Shown here in pieces: positions 9,086 to 17,793 of a stretch of 26,102 nt of DNA. The notes under the pieces are model-generated. The model worked only from the letters and a program-made list of their open reading frames with translations. It had not been told where the DNA came from and did no database searches. The position numbers and the translations under genes were made by a program. The stretch's first letter is position 1. The number at the start of each line of letters is the position of its first letter. This DNA comes from JBJELF01 sp051879015 (GTDB lineage: Bacteria; Bacillota; Clostridia; Lachnospirales; Lachnospiraceae), in contig JBJELF010000028.1 in assembly GCA_051879015.1 (NCBI GenBank), positions 1 to 26,102 of the forward strand. The letters are read 5' to 3'.

Positions 9086-9952
9086 ATGATAGATTTACAT
9101 GTACATTCTACCGCTTCAGACGGTACACTGACCCCGACTGAGTTGGTTCAGGAAGCGATACGGTGTGGTCTGCATGCGATTGCTCTGACAGACCACGATA
9201 CGGTGGATGGAATTGAGGAAATGTTAGCAGCTGCTGCGAATTACCATTTTACGGTGATTCCTGGAATTGAAATTTCTGCCTTAGAGAATCATCGTGAAAT
9301 TCATATCTTAGGATATGGAATCGATTGGAAAAATTCAGTGCTGCTTGAGCAGCTAGCAAAAGCCTTGGCGGTTCGTACCAATCGAAATCGTCAAATGATT
9401 GCTAAGATGCATGATGCAGGTTTTGATATAGACGAAAAGCAGATTGCTGAGCGTTTCCCCAATACCATTGTAACCAGAATGCATTTTGCTCGTTTTCTGT
9501 TGGAAAAAGGGTATATTGAGACTCCTTCTGATGCCTTCAAGAAATATTTTAATCCTGGAAAACCATTTTTTATGGAAAAAAAGGAAATGGAGCCAAAACA
9601 AGCCATTGAGGCCATTCATGCAGCAGGTGGTTTGGCAGTGTTAGCCCATCCAAATTTGTATAAAAAAGATGAGGAACAACAGCGAATCCTTCTTGCTGAC
9701 TTAAAAGGCAATGGACTCGATGGGATTGAAGCGATTTATTCCCTCAATACACCTGAGGAGGAAAAACTGACAAGAAAATTGGCCATGGAATTTGATTTGT
9801 TTATCACAGGTGGATCAGATTTTCATGGTGCGAATAAGCCTTCTATTCAAATGGGCATTGGACGAGGAAATCTCGAAATTCCAGATGAAATTTTGCTTCA
9901 AATCAAGCAGCATCAAGAAAGCCGGCAGAAAACAAAATTGACTGAATCATGA
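9086..9952 (+). CDS. PHP-domain phosphoesterase (TrpH/RNase AM-like)
   Basis: A 288-residue protein of the polymerase and histidinol phosphatase (PHP) superfamily. The metal-binding motifs appear in the expected order: DLHVHSTASDGTL at the N-terminus, ALTDHDTVDG, PGIEISA, LAHPN and GGSDFHG near the C-terminus. This order and length match the TrpH/YciV group, whose studied members hydrolyse 3',5'-nucleotide bisphosphates or trim RNA 5' ends. Which substrate this one uses cannot be read. GAAAGGAA precedes the ATG. It begins a five-gene run in one direction with short gaps, so co-transcription with the M18 peptidase is likely. Confidence 0.88.
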   Translation: MIDLHVHSTASDGTLTPTELVQEAIRCGLHAIALTDHDTVDGIEEMLAAAANYHFTVIPGIEISALENHREIHILGYGIDWKNSVLLEQLAKALAVRTNRNRQMIAKMHDAGFDIDEKQIAERFPNTIVTRMHFARFLLEKGYIETPSDAFKKYFNPGKPFFMEKKEMEPKQAIEAIHAAGGLAVLAHPNLYKKDEEQQRILLADLKGNGLDGIEAIYSLNTPEEEKLTRKLAMEFDLFITGGSDFHGANKPSIQMGIGRGNLEIPDEILLQIKQHQESRQKTKLTES

Positions 9953-9978
9953 AAAAGAACAAAGGAGTGACAACAAAC

Positions 9979-11277
9979 ATGGATAAAAAACAATCAATTG
10001 ACTCACTAATAGAAACTTGTAATCATGCGGTTTCGCCTTACCATATGGTAAAGTATGGAATCGAACAGTTGGAAGCAGTGGGGTTTGAGCCGTTACAGAT
10101 GGATACAAACTGGAATCTGCAAAAAGGACATAGCTACTATGTCAATGTATATGGCACGACGTTGGCGGCATTTCGCATCAATCCGGATTTTGAGGCAGGA
10201 CAGCAGCTGCGTATCGCTACTGGACATACAGACTGGCCCTGTCTGCGTATTAAAAACAATGCCAGCTTATGGAAAAAAGGATACCGCCGACTCAATGTGG
10301 AAGTTTATGGCGGTCCTATTTACAATACCTGGATGGACAGACCTTTATCCATTGCCGGAAAAGTGACAGTTGCGGGAGACAATGCATTTCATCCAAAGGA
10401 TATCATGATTGATTTTGCCCGTCCAGTTATCACAATTCCTAACTTGGCTATCCATTTTAATCGTGAGGCAAATACGGGTTTTGCTCTAAATCAGCAAAAC
10501 GATTTAGTCCCATTGATGGGTATCGCCTCCGATGATGATGTCAAATATGATTGGTTTATGGATGTCATTGCCGAGGAGGCAAAAGTAAAACGAAATGATA
10601 TTTTAGGATTTGATTTATATGTCTATGTTTATGAGAAAGCCTGTCTTGCAGGTTTGAAAGAAGAATATATTTCCAGCCCAAGATTAGATAATGTTACTTC
10701 CTGTCAATCCTGTCTGCATGGTATTATCAATGGTACTCGCAAGACAGGTATCGATGCCATTATGCTTTTTGATAATGAAGAATGTGGTTCTCGCTCAAAG
10801 CAAGGTGCAGACTCGAGTGTATTTCCAATGATGCTGGAAAAGTTAGCTATCAGCTTGGGATTAAACAGAGAAGAATACATCAACTTGATTTTAGGCGGCT
10901 TTGCAGCCTCCCTGGATGTAGCTCACGCCATTCATCCAGCTCACCCAGAGAAATGCGATTTGACCAACACCGTTGTCCTTGGAAATGAAATAGCCTTTAA
11001 GCTAGAGAGCAATCAGCGTTATGCCTCCGACAGCTCAGCGGTGGGTGTGTTGGAAGGACTTTGCCGCAAATATCATCTGCCTTACAAAGTGTTTTTCAAT
11101 CGTTCTGATGTGCGCGGCGGCTCTACTTTGGGCTCTATTTTATCAGCAAATCTGCCGATGAAGATTGTGGATTTGGGTGTGCCGCTTTTAGCAATGCACT
11201 CGGCTCGTGAGCTGATGGGAGCTGAAAGTCAATTTACCATGGATCAGCTTATGATAGCCTATTTTACGGAGGAATAA
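9979..11277 (+). CDS. M18 family aminopeptidase
   Basis: A 432-residue metalloaminopeptidase of family M18, which removes N-terminal residues from peptides in the cytoplasm, probably as a large oligomer. Zinc-site segments include GHTDWPCLRIK (His83, Asp85), LFDNEECGSRSKQG, NRSDVRGGSTLG and MHSARELMG. The frame is open from ATG 9949, which overlaps the preceding stop, but AAAGGAG at 9961-9967 fits the ATG at 9979, so I prefer the latter. HTDWP replaces the more usual HTDSP. Together with the M3 oligopeptidase upstream it suggests active peptide use. Confidence 0.93.
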   Translation: MDKKQSIDSLIETCNHAVSPYHMVKYGIEQLEAVGFEPLQMDTNWNLQKGHSYYVNVYGTTLAAFRINPDFEAGQQLRIATGHTDWPCLRIKNNASLWKKGYRRLNVEVYGGPIYNTWMDRPLSIAGKVTVAGDNAFHPKDIMIDFARPVITIPNLAIHFNREANTGFALNQQNDLVPLMGIASDDDVKYDWFMDVIAEEAKVKRNDILGFDLYVYVYEKACLAGLKEEYISSPRLDNVTSCQSCLHGIINGTRKTGIDAIMLFDNEECGSRSKQGADSSVFPMMLEKLAISLGLNREEYINLILGGFAASLDVAHAIHPAHPEKCDLTNTVVLGNEIAFKLESNQRYASDSSAVGVLEGLCRKYHLPYKVFFNRSDVRGGSTLGSILSANLPMKIVDLGVPLLAMHSARELMGAESQFTMDQLMIAYFTEE

Positions 11278-11278
11278 A

Positions 11279-11746
11279 ATGACGAGGGTCGCAATTATCT
11301 CAGATACCCATGATTTTGTGTCTCCCATGGTACTGGAACGGGTGAAAACCTGTGACTACCTTCTTCACGCAGGAGATATCTGCCATGAGCGATATGCAGA
11401 TATGTTTCGGATGAACTGCAAACATGTCTATTTTGTAAAAGGGAATAATGATAGAGAATCATGGTGCGCCAGACTTTCAAAGAGTCAGCGTTTTACGATT
11501 GAGAAAGTAACTTTTTTTATGGTACATGATTGGCATGATATGGGACGTGACGCAGTCAAGAAGATGATCGGAGCACAGGTCATTATTACAGGACACACCC
11601 ATATTTACAAAGAAAGTTACACACCCGAGGGAGTGTTGCTGCTCAATCCCGGAAGCTGCAGCATCAGCCGCACAGGACAGAACACACTCGCGATTATGAC
11701 CATTCATGAGGACGGAACCTTTGAAGTAGAAAAAATTTTGTTGTGA
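11279..11746 (+). CDS. YfcE-type metallophosphoesterase
   Basis: A 155-residue calcineurin-like phosphoesterase. The five metal motifs are all visible: SDTHD (residues 9-13), HAGDI, GNND, MVHDWHD and GHTH. Length and motif spacing match the YfcE/MJ0936 small phosphodiesterase family, whose physiological substrates are mostly undefined. It starts one base after the stop of the M18 gene, with GGAGG at 11268-11272 inside the end of that gene, so it is translated from the same transcript. Confidence 0.9.
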   Translation: MTRVAIISDTHDFVSPMVLERVKTCDYLLHAGDICHERYADMFRMNCKHVYFVKGNNDRESWCARLSKSQRFTIEKVTFFMVHDWHDMGRDAVKKMIGAQVIITGHTHIYKESYTPEGVLLLNPGSCSISRTGQNTLAIMTIHEDGTFEVEKILL

Positions 11747-11788
11747 GGAAACATTTGAGTAAAAAAACGAAGAAAAGAGGAGACTATC

Positions 11789-12538
11789 ATGTTAGAAAAG
11801 AAACTTTCTATTTTGCACCACAACCGTACAATCTCTGGAACTGCCTACCTTCCTGCGGAACATGGCTGCTATCCATTGCTCATTATCAGCCATGGCTTTA
11901 ACGGTACTGAGAACGATTTTAAAGAATTAGCTTTCATTGCCGTTGAACATGGCATGGCTGCAATTACGTATGATTTCTGCGGTGGTTCTGTACATTCCAA
12001 AAGTACGCTTGCGACAACCGAAATGACTATTTTTACAGAAATAGAAGATTTGTTTGCTGTGCTGGACGAGGCAAAGAAATGGGAAATTGTGGATAAGAAT
12101 AATATTTTTCTCTTTGGAGAAAGTCAAGGTGGATTGGTGACTGCATTGGCAGCCGAGGAAAGAAAAAAGGAATTTCGTGCAATTACTCTGCTGTATCCTG
12201 CATTTTGTATTCCAGATTACTGGAGATGTCGTTTTCCAAAGCGAGAGGATATTCCAGATGTAGAAAATTTATGGGGAATGAACTTAGGACGTATCTTTTT
12301 TGAGACGATTCATGATTATGATGTCTTTCAGCATATTGGAACATTTGACAAGAAAGTTCTCATTCTTCACGGCGATGCAGATTTGATTGTACCTCTAAAC
12401 TATAGTGAACGTGCGCAAAAATGTTATCCTCAAGCCAAACTCACCGTCTTTTCAGGTCAGAGACATGGATTTACACCCATTGAAAGCCGCAGAATGAAAG
12501 AAATGACAGTTCAATTCTTCGATTCAGAGAAAGTGTGA
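11789..12538 (+). CDS. Alpha/beta hydrolase (cinnamoyl/feruloyl esterase-like)
   Basis: A 249-residue serine hydrolase. The catalytic triad can be read as Ser112 in GESQGG, Asp198 in HGDADLIVP and His226 in GQRHGF. An HGFNG oxyanion-type motif lies near residue 35. The layout resembles intracellular cinnamoyl/feruloyl esterases of gut lactobacilli and clostridia, although the substrate cannot be assigned from motifs. No signal peptide is visible, so the enzyme is cytoplasmic. GAGGAG lies 7-8 nt before the ATG. The end overlaps the start of the next gene (GTGTGA). Confidence 0.88.
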   Translation: MLEKKLSILHHNRTISGTAYLPAEHGCYPLLIISHGFNGTENDFKELAFIAVEHGMAAITYDFCGGSVHSKSTLATTEMTIFTEIEDLFAVLDEAKKWEIVDKNNIFLFGESQGGLVTALAAEERKKEFRAITLLYPAFCIPDYWRCRFPKREDIPDVENLWGMNLGRIFFETIHDYDVFQHIGTFDKKVLILHGDADLIVPLNYSERAQKCYPQAKLTVFSGQRHGFTPIESRRMKEMTVQFFDSEKV

Positions 12539-13320
12539 GTGCCATGCATCTGCAAAAATTGTACCGTTATACCAGGCAGGCAGTACAAGCTTACAATCTG
12601 ATTCAGGAAGGAGACTGTATCGGCATCGGTATTTCAGGAGGAAAAGACAGCTTAACTTTATTATATGCACTGGCAGGGCTGCGTCGTTTTTATCCGATTC
12701 CCTTTGAACTGAAAGCTTTTACAATAGACCAAGGATTTGGTACCATTCATGTTGATGACATAAAAATATTATGTCATCAACTGGAAGTACCTTATTTTGT
12801 TGTTCCAACACAGATTGGCGCAATTGTGGCATCCCATGAAAAAGAAAGTCCTTGCTCCATCTGTGCAAGGCTGCGCAGGGGAGCACTCTATGATGCTTTA
12901 AGAGCGCATGGCTGCAACAAGGCAGCCTATGGGCATCATCGAGACGATGTCATTGAGACAGCTATGATGTCTTTAATTTTCGAGGGGCGTTTTTATGCAT
13001 TTGCTCCTTGGACTAAACTGGGGGAGAGCGGTATGCAGCTGATTCGCCCCCTTATTTATGTCTCAGAAGGAGAAATTCGCGCTTTTCAGAAGAACTATCA
13101 GCTTCCTGTCATGAAAAATCCATGTCCATACGATGGACAGACCAAACGCACGGAAATAAAGCAGCTGATTACCCAATTATCCCAGACTTATCCCGACCTT
13201 CGCCGCCGCATCTTTCATGCAGTAGAGCAGGGGGACATTGGAGATTGGAGATGGGCGAAGATGCCCCATGATGAACGCATGAAATTGGATGGAAAAATCA
13301 ATCATTTTTCGCCTTTTTAA
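12535..13320 (+). CDS. TtcA-like tRNA 2-thiolation enzyme (PP-loop ATPase)
   Basis: A 261-residue PP-loop protein. SGGKDS (residues 34-39) is the ATP pyrophosphatase loop. CSIC (Cys107 and Cys110), followed by ARLRRG, is the TtcA pair that binds an iron-sulfur cluster, and Cys in NPCPYDGQTKR could be the third ligand. TtcA converts cytidine 32 of tRNA to 2-thiocytidine. This branch is shorter than the E. coli enzyme, so the exact base modified is uncertain. The GTG at 12535 overlaps the preceding stop, and ATG 12544 is an alternative start. Only a weak AGAGAAAG precedes either. Confidence 0.85.
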   Translation: MSAMHLQKLYRYTRQAVQAYNLIQEGDCIGIGISGGKDSLTLLYALAGLRRFYPIPFELKAFTIDQGFGTIHVDDIKILCHQLEVPYFVVPTQIGAIVASHEKESPCSICARLRRGALYDALRAHGCNKAAYGHHRDDVIETAMMSLIFEGRFYAFAPWTKLGESGMQLIRPLIYVSEGEIRAFQKNYQLPVMKNPCPYDGQTKRTEIKQLITQLSQTYPDLRRRIFHAVEQGDIGDWRWAKMPHDERMKLDGKINHFSPF

Positions 13321-13380
13321 CTTATATTTTTTAGAATTTCTTGTCGAAAAAAAGTTTTTTAAAAGAAAATATAAAAAATA

Positions 13381-13409
13381 TTGACAGTATTGCAATGTTT
13401 CGATAAATT
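13381..13409 (+). promoter_or_regulatory. Predicted promoter of the potABCD operon
   Basis: A perfect TTGACA (13381-13386) is followed after 17 bases by TAAATT (13404-13409). A second possible -10, TTATAG, overlaps it. Transcription would start about 45 bases before potA. The preceding 60 bases are very A/T-rich, like an UP element. No obvious operator is seen. Confidence 0.6.
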
Positions 13410-13459
13410 ATAGTTTGTGTGCCAAAAAAATATATTTCCGCAAAGGGGGATAACGAAAG

Positions 13460-14524
13460 ATGGATAATAATTCTATCATTGTATCGCTGAAGGATATTGT
13501 TGTTGAATTTGATGGAGAAAGAATTTTGGATGGATTAAATCTGGACATCCATGACAAGGAATTTGTCACATTCTTAGGACCATCAGGCTGTGGAAAAACC
13601 ACTACCCTTCGATTAATCGGTGGTTTTTTAGAACCGAACGCAGGACACATCTATTTCGATGGACAGGAAATTACCGATTTGCCGCCTTATAAGCGCCATG
13701 TCAACACGGTATTTCAAAAATACGCTCTGTTCCCACATTTAAATGTTTTTGAAAATGTAGCTTTCGGCCTTCGATTGAAAAAAATGGACGAAAAACAGAT
13801 TCGTGCGAAGGTACAGGAGATGCTGACAGTTGTGGGACTGAAAGGATTTGAACAGAGAAGCATCAGTCAGATGTCTGGTGGACAACAGCAACGTGTTGCC
13901 ATTGCACGCAGTTTGATTAATCAGCCAAAAGTACTTTTGCTCGATGAACCGTTAGGTGCTCTGGATTTGAAGCTGAGAAAAGAAATGCAGTTGGAATTAA
14001 AACGTTTGCAGCGTGAAATGAACATTACCTTTGTGTATGTCACTCATGACCAAGAAGAAGCATTAACCATGTCCGACACTGTAGTTGTTATGAATAGAGG
14101 CAAGATTCAGCAAATTGGTACACCAGAAGAAATCTACAATGAACCGAAGAATGCTTTTGTGGCGGACTTTATCGGTGCCTCTAACATTATTGATGGTATC
14201 ATGAAAAAAGATTATTTGGTGGAGTTTGGCGGAAGAGATTTTGTCTGCGTTGATAAGGGATTTGCGCCGGACGAATTGGTACAGATTGTGGTGCGTCCAG
14301 AGGATGTGCAGGTAGTAGCGCCAACGAATGGTATGCTGGTAGGTGAAGTCAAGAATGTTATCTTTAAGGGTGTCCACTTCGAGATGCAGGTAGATTGTGA
14401 AGGTAAATCATGGTTGATTCACTCCACAAAGGCCTGCAAGCCAGGAGAATTGATTGGAATGAATATTGGACCAGATGAGATTCATATTATGTCTCGCATG
14501 GAAGATGAGGTGAAACAAAGATGA
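13460..14524 (+). CDS. potA: Spermidine/putrescine ABC importer ATPase PotA
   Basis: A 354-residue importer ATPase that powers polyamine uptake. Walker A GPSGCGKT (40-47), signature MSGGQ (138-142), Walker B LLLDE (Asp162-Glu163) and switch VTHDQEEA are all intact. The region after about residue 240 forms the regulatory TOBE-like domain (IVVRPEDVQV). AAAGGGGG at about 13443-13449 precedes the ATG. Its end overlaps potB by four bases (ATGA). The order ATPase, permease, permease, binding protein is the standard pot order. Confidence 0.95.
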   Translation: MDNNSIIVSLKDIVVEFDGERILDGLNLDIHDKEFVTFLGPSGCGKTTTLRLIGGFLEPNAGHIYFDGQEITDLPPYKRHVNTVFQKYALFPHLNVFENVAFGLRLKKMDEKQIRAKVQEMLTVVGLKGFEQRSISQMSGGQQQRVAIARSLINQPKVLLLDEPLGALDLKLRKEMQLELKRLQREMNITFVYVTHDQEEALTMSDTVVVMNRGKIQQIGTPEEIYNEPKNAFVADFIGASNIIDGIMKKDYLVEFGGRDFVCVDKGFAPDELVQIVVRPEDVQVVAPTNGMLVGEVKNVIFKGVHFEMQVDCEGKSWLIHSTKACKPGELIGMNIGPDEIHIMSRMEDEVKQR

Positions 14525-15330
14525 ACAATAAACGCCTGGCAATTCCGTATTTAGTATGGATGGTTGTCTTTACCATCATTCCATTATTAATTGTAATTTA
14601 TTATGCTTTTACCGATGCAAGCGGTGCGTTTACACTGGATAATCTGGCTAAGGCAGGCGGTTATGGCAGTGTATTTGCCCGAAGCCTTTTGTTGGCATTG
14701 GTTGCAACGATTCTCTGTCTGGTGCTGGCTTTTCCTATTGGTTACTTTCTTTCCAGATTGCGTGCCAATAAACAACATATCATGCTGATGTTGGTGATGC
14801 TTCCTATGTGGATGAATTTCTTACTGCGTACCTATGCATGGATGGGTCTTTTAAGTATCAACGGACCAATTAATACCTTGCTGGGGTTCTTCGGTCTTGG
14901 ACCTTATACCATGCTCAACACTTCAGGTGCAGTAATATTGGGTATGGTTTATAACTATCTTCCTTATATGATTTTGCCATTATATACCAGCATGACTAAG
15001 ATTGATGCATCATTGATAGAAGCAGCACAGGACTTAGGTGCTAATATGAGAAAAACTTTAACCCGCATTTTAATTCCCATGAGTGTACCCGGCATCTGCA
15101 CCGGCATTACGATGGTTTTTGTGCCATCTGTATCTACCTTTGCGATTAGCCGTATGTTGGGCGGTGGTTCCAATCTGCTGATTGGTGATTTAATTGAGAT
15201 GCAGTTTTTAGGAAACAGCTACAATCTGAATGTCGGTTCTGCTATGAGTTTGGTTTTGATGGTAATTGTATTAATCTGTATGAGCTTTACATCGAGTTTT
15301 GATGAAGATGAAATGGAGGGTGTGGCATAA
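14521..15330 (+). CDS. potB: Polyamine ABC importer permease PotB
   Basis: A 269-residue inner-membrane permease with six hydrophobic helices. The EAA loop that docks onto PotA is visible as IEAAQDLGANMRKTLTRILI near residues 160-180. It is translationally coupled to both neighbours, overlapping potA by four bases and potC by one. With PotC it forms the channel. Confidence 0.94.
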   Translation: MNNKRLAIPYLVWMVVFTIIPLLIVIYYAFTDASGAFTLDNLAKAGGYGSVFARSLLLALVATILCLVLAFPIGYFLSRLRANKQHIMLMLVMLPMWMNFLLRTYAWMGLLSINGPINTLLGFFGLGPYTMLNTSGAVILGMVYNYLPYMILPLYTSMTKIDASLIEAAQDLGANMRKTLTRILIPMSVPGICTGITMVFVPSVSTFAISRMLGGGSNLLIGDLIEMQFLGNSYNLNVGSAMSLVLMVIVLICMSFTSSFDEDEMEGVA

Positions 15331-16160
15331 TGAAAACGAGACATCTTCGCATTTTGCAGCGTACCTATGTAATTTTATTTTTTGGATTTATGTATTTGCC
15401 CATCGCTTATATGATGATTTTCAGTTTCAATGAGAGTAAGGGCTATGCATTATTTACTGGCGTAACTCTGAAATGGTATAAAAGTTTGTTTAGTAACTCC
15501 AGTATTTTGAGCGCCCTCGTACTTTCCCTGGAGTTGGCGTTAATTTCTGCTATCATAGCAACGGTTCTTGGTACCAGCGCAGCTATCGGTATTAATTCTA
15601 TGAAGACCAAACCGAGGCTTTTGATTACCAATATCACCTATATTCCAGTAGTTAATCCCGAGATTATTACTGGTATTTCTCTGATGTTGATGTTCGTAGC
15701 CTATCAGACCATCGCTGTCAAGGTGGATTTTTTGCCGAACACGATTATGGGATTCCCTACGTTGCTAATCGCTCATATTGCCTTTAATGTGCCTTATGTA
15801 ATTTTTAACGTATTGCCAAAGCTGCGTCAGATGGATATCCGTCTGTATGAGGCTGCATTGGATTTAGGATGCAATCCCCATCAGGCATTTTTTAAGGTAG
15901 TTCTGCCAGAAATTATGCCGGCAGTATTGTCAAGCTTTTTAATTTGTCTGACCTATTCTATCGACGATTTCATGATTAGTTACTTCAACTGTGGCACCTT
16001 GGAAACCCTGCCTCTGCAGATTTACTCTATGACTCGCCGTAAGGTCAGTCCAGAAATTTATGCACTTTCCACCATTATGTTTATTGTGATTCTTTCAATT
16101 ATTATGATTTCCAACAGTTTGGAAAGCCGTAATTACAAGAAAAATCAAACAAAAAATTAG
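15330..16160 (+). CDS. potC: Polyamine ABC importer permease PotC
   Basis: A 276-residue permease that pairs with PotB. It has six hydrophobic helices and an EAA loop reading YEAALDLGCNPHQAFFKVVL. Its ATG shares a base with the potB stop codon. A long hydrophobic C-terminal helix ends in a basic tail (ESRNYKKNQTKN), giving a cytoplasmic C-terminus. Confidence 0.94.
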   Translation: MKTRHLRILQRTYVILFFGFMYLPIAYMMIFSFNESKGYALFTGVTLKWYKSLFSNSSILSALVLSLELALISAIIATVLGTSAAIGINSMKTKPRLLITNITYIPVVNPEIITGISLMLMFVAYQTIAVKVDFLPNTIMGFPTLLIAHIAFNVPYVIFNVLPKLRQMDIRLYEAALDLGCNPHQAFFKVVLPEIMPAVLSSFLICLTYSIDDFMISYFNCGTLETLPLQIYSMTRRKVSPEIYALSTIMFIVILSIIMISNSLESRNYKKNQTKN

Positions 16161-16171
16161 GAGGTGTGGCG

Positions 16172-17419
16172 ATGAAAAGGACAACTTTGTTTTGTGCTGG
16201 TATATCACTCGCACTGGTCTTAAATGGATTAACTGTTTTTGCTGCCGATGACAATGACATGATTAGAGTCAACGAAGATATCTGTGTATCGGCAGATTAT
16301 GATTGGACTCGTTTTCAAGGACATGGTGTTTCTCTTAATGTATATAACTGGGGAGAATATATCTCCAACGGCTCTGATGACAGTGTCGATGTTATCTCGG
16401 CTTTTGAAGAGCTGACAGGAATCTCGGTCAACTATACTACATTTGATTCCAATGAAACTATGTATGCAAAAATCAAATCGGGAGCTGCTGATTACGATGT
16501 AATTGTTCCCTCAGATTACATGGTGGCAAAAATGATTAACGAAGAAATGCTGCTGCCAATCAATCATGACAATGTCCCAAACATGGCACGCATGGATGAC
16601 CAGTATATGAATCAGGATTTTGACCCAGGAAATAAGTACAGTGTACCCTATATGATTTGTACCACAGGCATTATTTACAATACTTCCATGGTCAGCACAG
16701 CACCGACTTCCTGGGCAGATTTGTGGAACAGTGAATATGCGGGTAATATTTTGATGTTTAATAATAGTCGTGATGCCTACGCTATCGCAGCTTTTAAGCT
16801 AGGTTTCAGTATCAATCCAGACAGTGTAGACGAAGTTTCTATTGTCATCGAAGAACTCAAAGCACAGAAACCTCTGGTACAAGCCTATGTTATGGACGAA
16901 ATCTTTGACAAGATAGAAGGTGGTGAGGCAGCTGTCGGTGTTTACTACTCAGGTGATGCTATCACCATGATTGATGATAATCCAGATTTGGCTTGGGTCT
17001 TTCCCGAGGAAGGTTCTGTTTTGTCTATCGACAATATGTGCATTCCAACTGCCTGCAGGAATCAGGAAGCCGCCGAGATGTTCATTAACTATATGTGTGA
17101 GATTGATGTGGGCGTAGCTAACTGCGAATACATTGGCTATACCACTCCGAGTACAGAAATTTGGGAATGCTTAGATGATGAAATGAAATATAATGAAATT
17201 GCCTATCCGTCGGAAGAAGAGCTGGCAAAAACTCAGGTGTTTACGAATCTGTCCAACGAGGTAAATGATGAGTTGGATACCAAATGGAGCGAAATGAAAA
17301 GTTACAACGAAGGCGGCAATGCTTATACTATGCTTTTCTTGCTGATGGCAGGTGTTACACTGGCCTGTTTTAATATCTGGAGAAAAATTCGCAAAAAAAT
17401 GCGCAGTACGTATCAGTAA
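16172..17419 (+). CDS. potD: Polyamine-binding protein PotD with C-terminal membrane anchor
   Basis: A 415-residue extracellular binding protein. I choose ATG 16172 because TAGGAGGT at 16158-16165 is correctly spaced; the in-frame GTG at 16166 is too close. The signal peptide is residues 1 to about 24 (hydrophobic core ending TVFA). No lipobox Cys follows it: Cys8 is too early and has the wrong context. The core LNVYNWGEYI, YDVIVPSDYM and VPYMICTTGIIYNT match the PotD/PotF fold. Unusually, residues from about 384 form a hydrophobic helix (YTMLFLLMAGVTLACFNIW) followed by the basic tail RKIRKKMRSTYQ, which should anchor the protein in the membrane by its C-terminus. It is the last gene of the operon. 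Confidence 0.93.
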   Translation: MKRTTLFCAGISLALVLNGLTVFAADDNDMIRVNEDICVSADYDWTRFQGHGVSLNVYNWGEYISNGSDDSVDVISAFEELTGISVNYTTFDSNETMYAKIKSGAADYDVIVPSDYMVAKMINEEMLLPINHDNVPNMARMDDQYMNQDFDPGNKYSVPYMICTTGIIYNTSMVSTAPTSWADLWNSEYAGNILMFNNSRDAYAIAAFKLGFSINPDSVDEVSIVIEELKAQKPLVQAYVMDEIFDKIEGGEAAVGVYYSGDAITMIDDNPDLAWVFPEEGSVLSIDNMCIPTACRNQEAAEMFINYMCEIDVGVANCEYIGYTTPSTEIWECLDDEMKYNEIAYPSEEELAKTQVFTNLSNEVNDELDTKWSEMKSYNEGGNAYTMLFLLMAGVTLACFNIWRKIRKKMRSTYQ

Positions 17420-17430
17420 AAAAGATACCT

Positions 17431-17461
17431 GGCTCTCTGTCGCAAAAAGCAATAGAGAGCC
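17431..17461. terminator. Hairpin after potD, possible weak terminator
   Basis: GGCTCTCT (17431-17438) pairs perfectly with AGAGAGCC (17454-17461) around a 15-base loop. The plus side lacks a T run. The minus side has a run of six T (17418-17423 on the complement). It may terminate potABCD poorly, or act mainly on antisense transcripts. Confidence 0.4.
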
Positions 17462-17560
17462 TGAAAAATAAATCTTCCCATCATACCGCCACTGCACTTG
17501 CTGCATGAAAGGTCAAATAAATCCCATTATCGCAAATACAGAAAATTCATACAAAGCTTA

Positions 17561-17589
17561 TTGTAAAATCTATCGTTTTTTTGTATAAT
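17561..17589 (+). promoter_or_regulatory. Predicted distal promoter upstream of the cluster-less radical SAM paralogue
   Basis: TTGTAA (17561-17566), a 17-base spacer and a perfect TATAAT (17584-17589). If used, it gives a leader of about 200 nt. The gap 17420-17793 otherwise holds the hairpin at 17431, the direct repeats at 17670-17710 and a second promoter, with no open frame worth calling. Confidence 0.55.
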
Positions 17590-17669
17590 TTCTTTACTAT
17601 CATCCGATGAATAAAAAATAGGGATAACAGAGAATTTTGTTAGAATGATTACAATTTTTTACTCATAAT

Positions 17670-17710
17670 AAGAAAAATGTCCTAATCTATGACTGATAAA
17701 GAAAAATGTC
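17670..17710 (+). repeat. Direct repeat AAGAAAAATGTC, candidate regulator site
   Basis: The 12-mer AAGAAAAATGTC occurs at 17670-17681 and again at 17699-17710, 29 bases apart, just upstream of an extended -10 promoter. The ATGTC part recurs in the region upstream of the radical SAM gene (19561-19575), so a shared regulator such as the TetR protein is possible. The repeat is seen; the role is inferred. Confidence 0.5.
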
Positions 17711-17732
17711 TATTTTTTTCCGCTTAATTCAT

Positions 17733-17741
17733 TGCTATACT
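17733..17741 (+). promoter_or_regulatory. Predicted proximal extended -10 promoter
   Basis: TG-C-TATACT (TG at 17733-17734, TATACT at 17736-17741) lies about 50 bases before the start at 17794. No convincing -35 is present, which is typical of extended -10 promoters. Confidence 0.45.
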
Positions 17742-17793
17742 ATTATAGATAAAGTATAAATAGGATTAACCGAAAAGTAAGGGAGGAATGCAA

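Noticed and set aside
16172..16250. Cys8 of PotD as a lipoprotein attachment site.
   Set aside because: It comes before the hydrophobic core, and the preceding residues (TLF) do not fit a lipobox.
17420..17793. A search for a small precursor peptide for the radical SAM/SPASM enzyme in the flanking gaps.
   Set aside because: No short open frame with a ribosome binding site and a plausible leader/core layout was seen here, in 19395-19691 or after 21122.
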